Shown: piece by piece, positions 1-7,811 of the stretch
Position numbering within the stretch: the first letter of the stretch is position 1
How the letters are laid out: each line of letters begins with the position of its first letter
Assembly: GCA_030744435.1 (NCBI GenBank)
Contig: JASLQO010000031.1
Span: 1 to 64,000 of the forward strand
Direction of reading: 5' to 3'
Length of the DNA: 64,000 nucleotides
Origin: JASLQO01 sp002327525
GTDB taxonomy: Bacteria > Pseudomonadota > Gammaproteobacteria > Pseudomonadales > Azotimanducaceae
Notes under the pieces: generated by a model
What the model saw: the letters and a program-made list of their open reading frames with translations, nothing else
Told to the model about the DNA's origin: nothing
Databases searched by the model: none
Translations under genes and position numbers: made by a program

Positions 1-60
1 GACCGTTGGCGAGAACACTACAATCGAGTCAAACCTCATAGTTCGCTCGACTACCAGCCC

Positions 61-82
61 CCCGCTTTATTTGAAGAGCGGG
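61..82. other. Short GC-rich hairpin near the left edge
   Basis: CCCGCT at 61-66 pairs with AGCGGG at 77-82 across a 10-base AT-rich loop. It lies downstream of the minus-strand small ORF ending at 138, so it could act as a weak terminator, but no T-run follows on either strand. The rest of positions 1-137 shows no coding signal that I can support. Confidence 0.3.
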
Positions 83-137
83 TGGCTTAATACTGTGGAT
101 TTGTCTCTTTCCAACCGGACAAGATGCAGGGGAAAGG

Positions 138-275
138 TCAATCGCTTTGCGGCACGCCGTCATCGATTTCGTAGTAGTCCCCTTTGTCACCCATGAAGGT
201 GTGTTTCACCAGTCGGGTACCTGTGGAGGAATCGAACACACCCATCGCAACCGCGGTCCACTCGTACCCTTCCAT
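138..275 (-). CDS. Small unidentified ORF or gene fragment (45 aa)
   Basis: This reading frame is too short for most gene callers but has protein-like composition: it begins MEGYEWTAVAMGVFDSS and ends DKGDYYEIDDGVPQSD, acidic at the C-terminus, with a clean TGA stop. The frame stays open upstream of the ATG, so this may be the tail of a longer or broken protein. I do not recognise a family. The 218 bases between it and the next gene (276-493) hold no convincing gene, only a short inverted repeat (CCGTGA at 374-379, TCACGG at 398-403). Confidence 0.3.
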   Translation of the reverse strand: MEGYEWTAVAMGVFDSSTGTRLVKHTFMGDKGDYYEIDDGVPQSD

Positions 276-493
276 GAGCCCACTCCAAAACAGAGAAGAC
301 CCGCATCTGGCACGGAACCCTCGCCGGACCCGATCGGATGACTGAAATCAAGTTACGCTTTCCGAACCCCGAACCGTGAGCGCAGTGAGCCGCACGTTCA
401 CGGCCCCACAAAGGCACCTTCCCTTCAGTACGCCACGACAATCCCGTCGTTGGAACAAACCGGAACCTCACCGCATTCGAGAGACCACTGAAC

Positions 494-1003
494 TCACTGA
501 CGCGATCGTCCTTGCTCTGGTCCGGTAGACGTTTCGCTCCTGCAGATCGTCCGCAGCCCATCGACAAGCGTTGTCGTGATCACGTGCAGTACCGCATACC
601 TCGGAACGGAAAGCATAGCGCGTTCGAAATACTCATCGCGTTTCGACGCGTAGCTGTCCGAGAAGTAGTCGATGACAGCTTTCTGAGGCCTTGTGAGCAC
701 CACCTCCGTACCGAGTTTCCTCCGCGAAGACTCCTTGCGCAGCGCGATGAGGCTATGGCCGTACGGGTCTCGCCTCAACGTCTCCATGCTTATACCGCGG
801 CAGAGGAGGAAGGCTTTGAGAGAAAGCTCGATGGAATGGCCCAGAAGATAGTAGGCGACACCGCTGTACTTCAGATCGGCGATCTCCCTGGCCGTCGCAG
901 GTAGGGGATAGATCTCGGTAGCGGCGGCCAGAAACTCCCTGGCGTCGCACCACAGCCCGAACGGTGAAACCGGGTTCGGGTTGGTCAGACCTGGCCGTGG
1001 CAT
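494..1003 (-). CDS. HEPN-like domain protein
   Basis: 169 aa. Residues about 45-85 carry a helical pattern with SGVAYYLLGHSIELSLKAFL followed by a downstream GHSLIAL segment. This is typical of HEPN-fold proteins, in which a hydrophobic helix bearing an E/H pair is followed by a His-containing helix. HEPN proteins are often RNases or nucleotidyltransferase partners in toxin or stress systems. The canonical RX4-6H RNase motif is not clearly present, so activity is uncertain. The gene lies 111 bases downstream of a MazG-like gene on the same strand. The upstream frame shows no obvious ribosome site, so the start is uncertain. Confidence 0.55.
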   Translation of the reverse strand: MPRPGLTNPNPVSPFGLWCDAREFLAAATEIYPLPATAREIADLKYSGVAYYLLGHSIELSLKAFLLCRGISMETLRRDPYGHSLIALRKESSRRKLGTEVVLTRPQKAVIDYFSDSYASKRDEYFERAMLSVPRYAVLHVITTTLVDGLRTICRSETSTGPEQGRSRQ

Positions 1004-1114
1004 ACCAGACTGCCTTCGTTTGTTCTCTGGGATCTGACCTTGAAGAGGTAAATCATGGCTCCGATTCTCCCGGCCGGCTCGTTTTCCTTCGGCTTTCAGG
1101 GGGAAAATACTATG

Positions 1115-1393
1115 CTAACTCCATCCACGCGTCTTGTTCATGTCTTCTTTGGTTCGAAATGCGGCCTCCAGGTCGATGTCGTATCGATTCGCAATCGCGC
1201 ACAGGTAAATCAGAATGTCCGCCAGCTCGGACCCTATATTACTGCCAGGCACATCCACCTTCAGCCTCTCCCGCGTTCGAACCGCCTTGAAGAGCTCTCC
1301 GACTTCCTCGCCGAGAAGCAGACACCTCAACACCGCGCTCTGGTCGGCGAAGCCCCGGATCAGAGACTTCCGGGCGGTAATGAACGAGACCAA
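1115..1393 (-). CDS. MazG-like nucleotide pyrophosphohydrolase
   Basis: 92 aa, the size of a single-domain all-alpha NTP pyrophosphatase (MazG/iMazG fold). The metal-binding pattern ExxE (E30, E33 in GEEVGEL) followed 22 residues later by ExxD (E56, D59 in SELADIL) is intact, and the tail has the family-type LEAAFRTKEDMNKTRGW segment. Such enzymes hydrolyse non-canonical or excess (d)NTPs to monophosphates. It is divergent from the DUF1800 gene, with a 61-base intergenic gap holding a TATACT (1408-1413) that could serve as a -10 element for the plus-strand gene. The HEPN-like gene follows it. Confidence 0.75.
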   Translation of the reverse strand: MVSFITARKSLIRGFADQSAVLRCLLLGEEVGELFKAVRTRERLKVDVPGSNIGSELADILIYLCAIANRYDIDLEAAFRTKEDMNKTRGWS

Positions 1394-1454
1394 TCCACAC
1401 GTACTGCTATACTCGCCCGACGCAGAAAATCAGACGCAGGAGAGAGTCGACGAC

Positions 1455-3293
1455 ATGTCACACGTGAGCGGCCTGATTCAAGTCTCGCGTATGTTCACTT
1501 TGATCGCCGCGGTCGTCGCGTGCGCGTACGCCGAAGCAAATGGCGACTGGACCGGCGACCTCCGAGCGATACGAGCAGAACATTGGAATGAGCGCGAAGC
1601 ACGCCACCTGCTCGATCGGGCTGGATTCGGGGGGACACCGGAAGAGATAGGTGAAATCACCAGACTCGGTCCCGAGCATGCGGTCCGGCGCATGGTGTAC
1701 GCCGCCGGCCTGCCCGATCAGCACCTGCCAGCATTCGAACACTCGGGTGTATGGGACGAAGGCCTGCTCGACTTTCCGCCCTCGCGCCCGGCAACGACAC
1801 AGCGCGCAATGGCAAGCGGTGCGGCGCTGGGTGTTTCGGTCAAACCCGCCGGCAATCGCCCTGTACAGCCAGTGGTCAATCGCTTCTTTTATTGGTTGCG
1901 CGCCAGCCGCCTGGAAACGAACCGGGTCGCCTATTGGTGGGCCCAGCGCATGGTAGCGAGCAACTACCCACTGCAAGAGAAGCTGGCGCTGTTCTGGCAC
2001 GGTCACTTCGCCACCAATGAAGACAAGGTTCGGGACTACCGGAAGATGCTGAAGCAGTTGAAGATCTTCCGGGAGCAGGGGCTCGGCGATTTCCACGCAC
2101 TGCTGCTGGCGGTGGCAAAGGATCCGGCCATGCTCGCATTCCTCGATGCCGGCGTGAACGTCAAAGGCGCGCCCAATGAGAATTTCGCGCGAGAGATCAT
2201 GGAACTGTTCACGCTTGGCGTTGGTCAGTACTCGGAACGCGACATTCGAGAGGCGGCACGCGCATTCACCGGATGGAACTTCGACAACCTGGATTTCGCT
2301 TTCAACCCCTCGCAGCACGACGATGGCATGAAGGAATTTCTGGGCGAGCGGGGACGATTCTCAGGAGAGGACGTCATCGACATCATCCTGCGCCAGGATG
2401 CCGCCGCGGAGTTCCTCGCCACGCGCCTCTATCAGTTCTTCGTACGGCAATCAGTCAGTCCGGCACTCACACGCGCTCTGGGCGACATCCTGCGCGGCAG
2501 TGGCTACGACATCTCCGCCTATCTGCAAACGCTGTTTTTATCGCGAGACTTCTACTCGTGCGCGAGTGTCGCCACCCACATCAAGAGCCCGGTGGAACTG
2601 GTGGTCTCCACCTATCGAAAACTGGGGCTCACGTCCGCGCCGGGCGTGCCGGACTTCAACGTCGTCACAGGCACCCTCGGGCAACGCCTCATGCATCCAC
2701 CCACCGTTGCCGGATGGTCCGAGGGACGGGCCTGGATCACGCCCGGGCTCTTCTTCGAACGCGGTAATTTCATTCTGGATCTCATGTTTCCCGATATCTC
2801 CTTCATACCGCTCGATCGCTATCCGAGTTACGCAGGAGGCGAACAGATCCTGGCGGTGCACCGCCGCATACGCGGCGGTGCAGACATGACCAGCGCCACG
2901 CGCCCGGCCAACGATGCAATCGATGCTGATCGCATGGCCATGTCCAACGCCATGGCCGATCGCGACGAGGCGTTCAATACACGCTATGGCAGCTACCGCG
3001 GGTGGCAGATGGCAATCGAGCGGGTAAAGCCCATCGTCAGAGACTCTGCCCGCATCAATCTCAGTGAAATGATCACACGGGAAAAACTAGGTACCTGCCA
3101 GGAGGCGGTCGACTATCTGGCCAGACGTTTTCTCTCGGTCGAGCTCGATGTGCGCACACGCGTGGGGCTCGCCGAGTTTCTGAGCGAAGAACTCGGCACC
3201 GCGGACATCGCGGCCGCCTCTTCCTACATGGAGGATTCCTTGCGCGTCCTGCTGCACCTGCTGCTCAGTCTTCCCGAATATCAGCTGGGATGA
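1455..3293 (+). CDS. Exported DUF1800 family protein
   Basis: 612 aa from the ATG at 1455, chosen because AGGAGA lies 11 bases upstream and a signal-peptide-like stretch (MFTLIAAVVACAYAEA) follows about 12 residues in. A longer in-frame extension to 1215 would overlap the divergent MazG gene and is rejected. The body has the DUF1800 hallmarks: a HLLDRAGFGGTPEEI-type N-terminus, LALFWHGHFATN, and NENFAREIMELFTLG followed by ARAFTGW. DUF1800 proteins are exported, of unknown biochemistry, and nearly always paired with a DUF1501 protein, as here (next gene starts 4 bases downstream). Confidence 0.9.
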   Translation: MSHVSGLIQVSRMFTLIAAVVACAYAEANGDWTGDLRAIRAEHWNEREARHLLDRAGFGGTPEEIGEITRLGPEHAVRRMVYAAGLPDQHLPAFEHSGVWDEGLLDFPPSRPATTQRAMASGAALGVSVKPAGNRPVQPVVNRFFYWLRASRLETNRVAYWWAQRMVASNYPLQEKLALFWHGHFATNEDKVRDYRKMLKQLKIFREQGLGDFHALLLAVAKDPAMLAFLDAGVNVKGAPNENFAREIMELFTLGVGQYSERDIREAARAFTGWNFDNLDFAFNPSQHDDGMKEFLGERGRFSGEDVIDIILRQDAAAEFLATRLYQFFVRQSVSPALTRALGDILRGSGYDISAYLQTLFLSRDFYSCASVATHIKSPVELVVSTYRKLGLTSAPGVPDFNVVTGTLGQRLMHPPTVAGWSEGRAWITPGLFFERGNFILDLMFPDISFIPLDRYPSYAGGEQILAVHRRIRGGADMTSATRPANDAIDADRMAMSNAMADRDEAFNTRYGSYRGWQMAIERVKPIVRDSARINLSEMITREKLGTCQEAVDYLARRFLSVELDVRTRVGLAEFLSEELGTADIAAASSYMEDSLRVLLHLLLSLPEYQLG

Positions 3294-3297
3294 GACC

Positions 3298-4497
3298 ATG
3301 ACGCCCGCCTCTAATACGCTGAGCCGCCGTCGATTGATACAGGCAGGATTCACGCTGCCAATCGGCTGGTCCTCACGCGCGCTGGCCGCAAACGAAGATC
3401 CAAAGAGCCGTATCCTGGTCATCGTGGAACTCTCCGGCGGCAATGACGGGCTCAACACAGTGGTGCCGTATTCGGACGACACCTACTACCGGCTACGCCC
3501 CAACCTCGCCATCCGGCCGCAAGAGGTGTTGCGTATCGATGATCACTTCGGATTCAACCCGGGGCTCGCTGGGTTACAACGTCTCTGGCAGCAGGGCGAT
3601 CTCGCCATCGTGCACGGTTGTGGATACGCAAACCCGTCATTCTCGCACTTCACTTCGATGGCTTACTGGCACACGGCCGCTCCCAACAGCGGCGACGAGT
3701 TCGGCTGGGTCGGCCGACTTGCGGATACCGCACTGCCGGTGCCCAGCCCAAACGCGCTCATCAATATTGGCGCCAGCCAGTCTCTGGCGGTGAACTCACG
3801 CCGACACAATCCGGTCGTGTTCGACGACCCAGCTCGATTCAAACGCAATGCATTCGCTGCGACCAACGAGATGCTCCAGGCTCCATCGACACCCATTCCC
3901 CACAACCCCGCCGCCGACTATCTGCGATCCGTGGCCACCGCCGCGCACGAAGCCTCCGGGTTGATACGCGCCGCCTGGTCCCGTTACCGCACCAATGTCG
4001 ACTACGGCATCGCACCACTGGATCTCGACAAAGTTGCTGCCTGTATCGCCGCGGATCTGCCCACACGCATCTACTATGTCTCGTTTCGCAACAACGCCTT
4101 CGACACTCACGTGCAGCAGCCGGCATTGCACAGACGGCTGCTGACATACGCTGCGGATGCCATCAGCGCCTTTCTCATGGACATCGAGCACATGGGTGCG
4201 GCTGACCGTGTAGTGATGATGGCGTTTTCCGAATTCGGGCGGCGCGTACCGGAGAATACGAGCCTTGGGACCGATCACGGCGCGGCTGGCCCCATGTTCA
4301 TGGCCGGGCGGCCCGTGCGCGGCGGGCACTACGGAAAAATCCCATCGCTATCCGCACTGGATACCGGCGACAATCTGGCATACACGACTGATTTCAGGCG
4401 CGTGTACGCAACCGCCATAGATCAGTGGATCGCGCCCGGCGCCTCAAAGCGGGTGCTCAATGGCGCATTCGAAACGCTGCCCATCATCGCGGGTTGA
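3298..4497 (+). CDS. Tat-exported DUF1501 family protein
   Basis: 399 aa. The N-terminus carries a twin-arginine motif (SRRRLIQAGFTL) and a hydrophobic stretch ending near ALAANE, so it is probably exported folded through Tat. The mature protein starts LVIVELSGGNDGLNTVVPY, the signature of DUF1501, a family with an alkaline-phosphatase/sulfatase-like fold. Later conserved pieces include FSEFGRRVPEN and GTDHGAAGPMFM. It sits 4 bases after the DUF1800 gene, so the two are an operon. The substrate is unknown in this family. Confidence 0.92.
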   Translation: MTPASNTLSRRRLIQAGFTLPIGWSSRALAANEDPKSRILVIVELSGGNDGLNTVVPYSDDTYYRLRPNLAIRPQEVLRIDDHFGFNPGLAGLQRLWQQGDLAIVHGCGYANPSFSHFTSMAYWHTAAPNSGDEFGWVGRLADTALPVPSPNALINIGASQSLAVNSRRHNPVVFDDPARFKRNAFAATNEMLQAPSTPIPHNPAADYLRSVATAAHEASGLIRAAWSRYRTNVDYGIAPLDLDKVAACIAADLPTRIYYVSFRNNAFDTHVQQPALHRRLLTYAADAISAFLMDIEHMGAADRVVMMAFSEFGRRVPENTSLGTDHGAAGPMFMAGRPVRGGHYGKIPSLSALDTGDNLAYTTDFRRVYATAIDQWIAPGASKRVLNGAFETLPIIAG

Positions 4498-4502
4498 CCG
4501 AA

Positions 4503-5159
4503 TCACTCGTTCGTCAAGCGTTCCTTCGCACGACCTATGAACTGCTCCATCACTTCCGGCAGTTGCGCCCCCGGCAGCGTGAACTTGCCAGCGAGCAGGT
4601 AACAGGGCACGCCCGAGATTCCGGCTTCGCTCGCGGCGCTCAGATGCGCACGCACGTTCCGTACTCCCTCCCGGCTGGTCAAGTATGCGAACGCCTTTCC
4701 GCCATCCAGGCCTGCCTGTGCTGCCGCCTCGGCCAACGTCGCAACATCCCCCACGTCGCGCCCTTCCTCGAAGTGAAAGCGAAATAAAACCTCCGACAGC
4801 TCGTGTTGAATCTCGGCGGAACCGGCCGCGTGGGCGTAGTCGAGCAGTCGATGTGCTTGGAAGGTGTTGGGCATGCGCTCAATGGCGGCAAAATCGAAAT
4901 TCAACCCCACGTCCTCGGCCTCCGTGCGGATCCGTTCCGGAATACGCGAGCGATCGGCACGATCACCGTAGCGCGCGGTGAGAAACTCAGTGCGATTCAT
5001 GCCTTCGATCGGCATGTTGGGGTACAACTGGTATGGCCGCCAGGTGAGAGTCACGCCCTCCCCTACCGGTCCGGCCAGCACCTGATCGAGACGCTTCTTG
5101 CCGATGTAACACCAGGGGCAAACCACGTCGGAGTATATGTCTATCTGCATGGGCCTCAC
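4503..5159 (-). CDS. DsbA family oxidoreductase (FrnE/HCCA-isomerase type)
   Basis: 218 aa. Starts with a thioredoxin-fold strand and an active-site CPWC (C14, C17) in DIYSDVVCPWCYIGKKRLD, has a helical insertion domain, and ends with the cis-proline loop GISGVPCYLL. This is the DsbA-FrnE subfamily, cytoplasmic thiol-disulfide oxidoreductases or 2-hydroxychromene-2-carboxylate isomerase relatives. There is no signal peptide. The GTG at 5159 has an AGGA about 7 bases upstream; an ATG at 5150 is the alternative. It converges on the DUF1501 gene. Confidence 0.85.
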   Translation of the reverse strand: MRPMQIDIYSDVVCPWCYIGKKRLDQVLAGPVGEGVTLTWRPYQLYPNMPIEGMNRTEFLTARYGDRADRSRIPERIRTEAEDVGLNFDFAAIERMPNTFQAHRLLDYAHAAGSAEIQHELSEVLFRFHFEEGRDVGDVATLAEAAAQAGLDGGKAFAYLTSREGVRNVRAHLSAASEAGISGVPCYLLAGKFTLPGAQLPEVMEQFIGRAKERLTNE

Positions 5160-5255
5160 TTCTATCCTGGTTCCCGCGGAGACCTCGTTGCATGTTCGCG
5201 GTCCAATTGTGGCACATTATAGGTAAATCTATCTGGGCCAGCGAAGGAGGCGTGC

Positions 5256-5315
5256 GTGAGCGTACTGGAAGTCACCACCGTCAATCAGCAGGAACACAGG
5301 CTACCTCATGAGTGA
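5256..5315 (+). CDS. Putative 19-aa leader peptide coupled to downstream membrane protein
   Basis: A GTG codon at 5256 follows a perfect AGGAGG (5245-5250) at 5-base spacing and encodes MSVLEVTTVNQQEHRLPHE, then TGA. Its end overlaps the start of the membrane-protein gene (ATG at 5308), and the downstream ATG itself has no comparable ribosome site. The layout fits a translationally coupled upstream ORF; it could instead be the remnant of a frameshifted longer N-terminus. Confidence 0.4.
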   Translation: MSVLEVTTVNQQEHRLPHE

Positions 5316-5727
5316 AAATCGTCCGGCGGCGCTCTATTCAGTGACAGGTATCGTCGTATCAGCGGTGTTGGTGTCGCTGGGTTCTGCCTGCGTGCTGATC
5401 GTGCTGAACTACATCGCGCTCGGCTCACCGACGCTTGCCAGAAAGGCAGCCTGGGGAGCTCTGGCGGCTTTCGTTTTGAGTGCCATAGGCGTGGCCGTGC
5501 TGCCCATCCGGTGGTTCATCGTGATTGCTCCACTAGTACAAGGCCTGGCTGCCTGGTTTCTCACAAATACCCTCCAGGGAGATGCAATTCGCTATCACAT
5601 CGAACGCGGCGCTCCCATGCACAGCAGCTTCTTCGCTCTGGGCGTAGCGCTGCTGGTGGCGTTCGCGGTGATGTTTATCATGCTCGTGTCGATCGCGATC
5701 CTTGGCAGTCTCGGACGCATTGCCTGA
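5308..5727 (+). CDS. Small polytopic membrane protein, unknown function
   Basis: 139 aa with four predicted transmembrane helices: about residues 10-32, 45-65, 68-88 and 105-133, joined by short loops; the longest loop (about 88-105) is polar. I do not recognise the family. Initiation probably depends on coupling to the 19-aa ORF that overlaps its start. It is convergent with three small minus-strand genes. Confidence 0.6.
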   Translation: MSENRPAALYSVTGIVVSAVLVSLGSACVLIVLNYIALGSPTLARKAAWGALAAFVLSAIGVAVLPIRWFIVIAPLVQGLAAWFLTNTLQGDAIRYHIERGAPMHSSFFALGVALLVAFAVMFIMLVSIAILGSLGRIA

Positions 5728-5740
5728 TACAAACGTCGCA

Positions 5741-5950
5741 TCAGGGACGCTCACCCCGATGCAGGGCCCGCAACTGTCGGCTGCGATCTCGCTCCTGGCG
5801 CAACTCGACTTTCAGCTTACGGACCTCCTCCCGGCACGCGTTGATCTGTTCCAGGTACACACGCTGCTGCGCGTCCAGTTCCTGTCGAAAGCGCCGGTTT
5901 GCGGCCGCGAGACGCTCATTGTGCTGACGCACGAATTGGCTCGCGTTCAT
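5741..5950 (-). CDS. Small coiled-coil protein, unknown function
   Basis: 69 aa, beginning MNASQFVRQHNERLAAANRR. Almost the whole protein is predicted helical, rich in Arg, Glu and Gln with heptad-like spacing through residues 20-60, so a coiled coil is likely. It is the last of three tightly packed small genes (5-base gap to the previous stop). The longer upstream frame is rejected because it is Arg/Gly-rich noise overlapping the neighbour. No family recognised. Confidence 0.5.
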   Translation of the reverse strand: MNASQFVRQHNERLAAANRRFRQELDAQQRVYLEQINACREEVRKLKVELRQERDRSRQLRALHRGERP

Positions 5951-5955
5951 GTCTT

Positions 5956-6183
5956 TCAGGCTGATTCCTCCAGAATGTCTGCCGCGACTGCGGCAGCGCC
6001 GTCGAGCCCGGGCGTGGCGACCTGGATGGAGTTGGCGCCGGCTTCGTAGAGAGTACCCACGGGCTGGACCACCACCTCTTCCTTGTTTGCCGATAGCCGT
6101 CCGCCACACCCGATCCCGTTGTCTGAAGACGGCTCACGGCATCCGGACTCTTCCCAGAACAGTCCCGCACCTGGACCGTTCAT
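5956..6183 (-). CDS. Small hypothetical protein (75 aa)
   Basis: Begins MNGPGAGLFWEESGCREPSS and ends VATPGLDGAAAVAADILEES; Gly- and Ala-rich with two cysteines in the first 30 residues. It starts 2 bases after the stop of the upstream 87-aa gene and ends 5 bases before the coiled-coil gene, the spacing of a real operon. No known domain is visible. Confidence rests mainly on operon geometry and normal codon use. Confidence 0.45.
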   Translation of the reverse strand: MNGPGAGLFWEESGCREPSSDNGIGCGGRLSANKEEVVVQPVGTLYEAGANSIQVATPGLDGAAAVAADILEESA

Positions 6184-6185
6184 GA

Positions 6186-6449
6186 TCAGTGGTTCGCCGA
6201 CTCCCTGTCGACGTAGCGGGCGACATCCGGGTATCTGAACACCGCGCGGGCCAATCTCGGCGCCCTGCCCGCATCAAGATCGGATTCGGCGTAGATCACC
6301 AGTTCGCCGCCGACGTGACGCACATCGACGATCTCATAGTGTCCCTCATCGAGGGTGAGTGTGTGTCCTACCAGTTCATGCATGTTGGCACCGCTTCGTA
6401 GCAATACGCATACCTTAATAGCGTCAGGGGATCGGCTATCGCTCTCCAT
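6186..6449 (-). CDS. Small hypothetical protein (87 aa), first of a three-gene operon
   Basis: Begins MESDSRSPDAIKVCVLLRSG and contains LTLDEGHYEIVDVRHVGGEL, a beta-rich pattern. The ATG at 6449 is chosen because the longer frame back to 6545 runs into AT-rich intergenic sequence; an internal ATG (residue 23) is an alternative. No strong ribosome site is seen. Family unrecognised. It shares the 6450-6594 intergenic region with the divergent DUF454 gene. Confidence 0.5.
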   Translation of the reverse strand: MESDSRSPDAIKVCVLLRSGANMHELVGHTLTLDEGHYEIVDVRHVGGELVIYAESDLDAGRAPRLARAVFRYPDVARYVDRESANH

Positions 6450-6594
6450 GTAAGGAGTTTGCAGCGAAAATTTAGTGAATCCCGCCACCTCTTGACTAAG
6501 ATTTCCGATTTTTTGTTTTGAAATCAACGTCTTAGTATCCGGCACAACTATTGCTTGAAGTATTCTCGTAGTTGTCGCAATTCCAGGAGGTCAA

Positions 6595-6885
6595 ATGATT
6601 CTGCGTCGAACCATGTACGGTGTTCTCGGCTGTGTGTGCCTGCTGCTGGCGGTGATCGGGTTCCTGATTCCGGTATTGCCCGGATTTCTCTTCCTGATTT
6701 TCGCCGTGGTCTGCTTCTCGGCCGTTTCCTCGCGTTTTGCCCGGTTCCTGGAACGCCACCCCGCAGCCACCGCGTGGCGCCGACGCTGGCATCGCGGTAC
6801 GCACCTGCCACTTCGGCAGCGCATAAAACTAATGCTCTGGCTGACGGCCGACTCAGCGATGGGCCGTAAACACCGCCAAATCTGA
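6595..6885 (+). CDS. DUF454 (YbaN-like) inner-membrane protein
   Basis: 96 aa. A strong CAGGAGG site sits just upstream of the ATG. The sequence shows the DUF454 pattern: GVLGCVCLLLAVIGFLIPVL PGF, one hydrophobic hairpin (about residues 8-45), then SRFARFLERHP and a basic C-terminal half. Usual family length is about 115-130 aa, so this is slightly short at the C-terminus. Function of the family is not established. Confidence 0.8.
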   Translation: MILRRTMYGVLGCVCLLLAVIGFLIPVLPGFLFLIFAVVCFSAVSSRFARFLERHPAATAWRRRWHRGTHLPLRQRIKLMLWLTADSAMGRKHRQI

Positions 6886-6932
6886 CCTCACGAGCTGGCG
6901 CGGGCAGCCACCCGGCATGATAGCCTGCACCT

Positions 6933-7811
6933 ATGTCGCCCATCCTCGTAATTGGTACTCTTGCATACGATCTACTCGCCACTCACGACGATTTCGGGCC
7001 AGGTGAGCGACGCAACATCAAACTGCAAAGCATCACCCAGACCCTTGGCGGATGCGCCGGCAACATCGCGTATAACCTGCGCCATCTGGGCAGCGAGCCC
7101 ATCCCGGTAGCTACGGTCGGCCTCGATGACTACCACGGCTACCGTGAACACCTGCGCGATCTGGACATCAACGAAGCGGGTGTGCTCACCGTTCCCGACG
7201 CAACCTGTCCGCGAGGATTCATCTTCACCGCACCGGATCAGAGCCAGCTCACCGCCTTCTATCCCGGACCTGTCGGGAATCCTGCAGCGGTTTCGCGGCG
7301 CATGCACGCATTGCTTTCACAATATGAACCCGCGGCGGTGATCATCGCCCCTGAGCAGAGCATCGTTGTGCAAGCGGCCGCCAACGCCCTGCGCGGTCAC
7401 GACACCATCCCGATGATCTGGAGCCCTGGACAGTATTCGGCCCATCTTCCCGCCGATCTCGCCGGGGCGCTGGCGGAACTGGCAGACGTGATCATTGTAA
7501 ATCGCGCCGAAATGGCAGAGCTGGAGACCGTGATGCCCGCCGCTGCGAGCGGCACGGCCAATTGCACGTTCATCATCACCGACGGTTCGGGTGATGTGAC
7601 CGCGCGGGGGCGGGGAATCTCGGCGCGCATTCCGGTTGCACCGAGGCAGAGCGTCGATCCCACCGGGTGCGGCGATGCCTTCACCGCCGCGTTCGCACAC
7701 GCCTGGCTAGCGGGTCATCCCATCGAGTGGTGCGCGCGCCGGGGTATCGATCTGGCTGCGGCCTGCCTCGCCGAGACTGGCGCGCAGTGTCACTTCAGGC
7801 AGCGGGTTTGA
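6933..7811 (+). CDS. PfkB-family carbohydrate/adenosine kinase
   Basis: 292 aa ribokinase-fold protein. The N-terminus (ILVIGTLAYDLLA) and the glycine-rich GGCAGNIAYNLRHLG substrate region fit adenosine-kinase-like PfkB members. The C-terminal signature VDPTGCGDAFTAAF contains the catalytic Asp and anion hole. The likely reaction is ATP-dependent phosphorylation of a sugar or nucleoside; the substrate cannot be read from the sequence. The 3' end overlaps the convergent GST-like gene by 17 bases. Confidence 0.85.
   Translation: MSPILVIGTLAYDLLATHDDFGPGERRNIKLQSITQTLGGCAGNIAYNLRHLGSEPIPVATVGLDDYHGYREHLRDLDINEAGVLTVPDATCPRGFIFTAPDQSQLTAFYPGPVGNPAAVSRRMHALLSQYEPAAVIIAPEQSIVVQAAANALRGHDTIPMIWSPGQYSAHLPADLAGALAELADVIIVNRAEMAELETVMPAAASGTANCTFIITDGSGDVTARGRGISARIPVAPRQSVDPTGCGDAFTAAFAHAWLAGHPIEWCARRGIDLAAACLAETGAQCHFRQRV

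Noticed and set aside
340..480. Group II intron or maturase remnant
   Set aside because: A GC-rich inverted repeat and an open minus-strand frame are present, but no domain V hairpin or reverse-transcriptase motif can be recognised.
1215..1454. N-terminal extension of the DUF1800 protein
   Set aside because: It overlaps the divergent MazG-like gene completely, and a ribosome site plus signal peptide follow the ATG at 1455.
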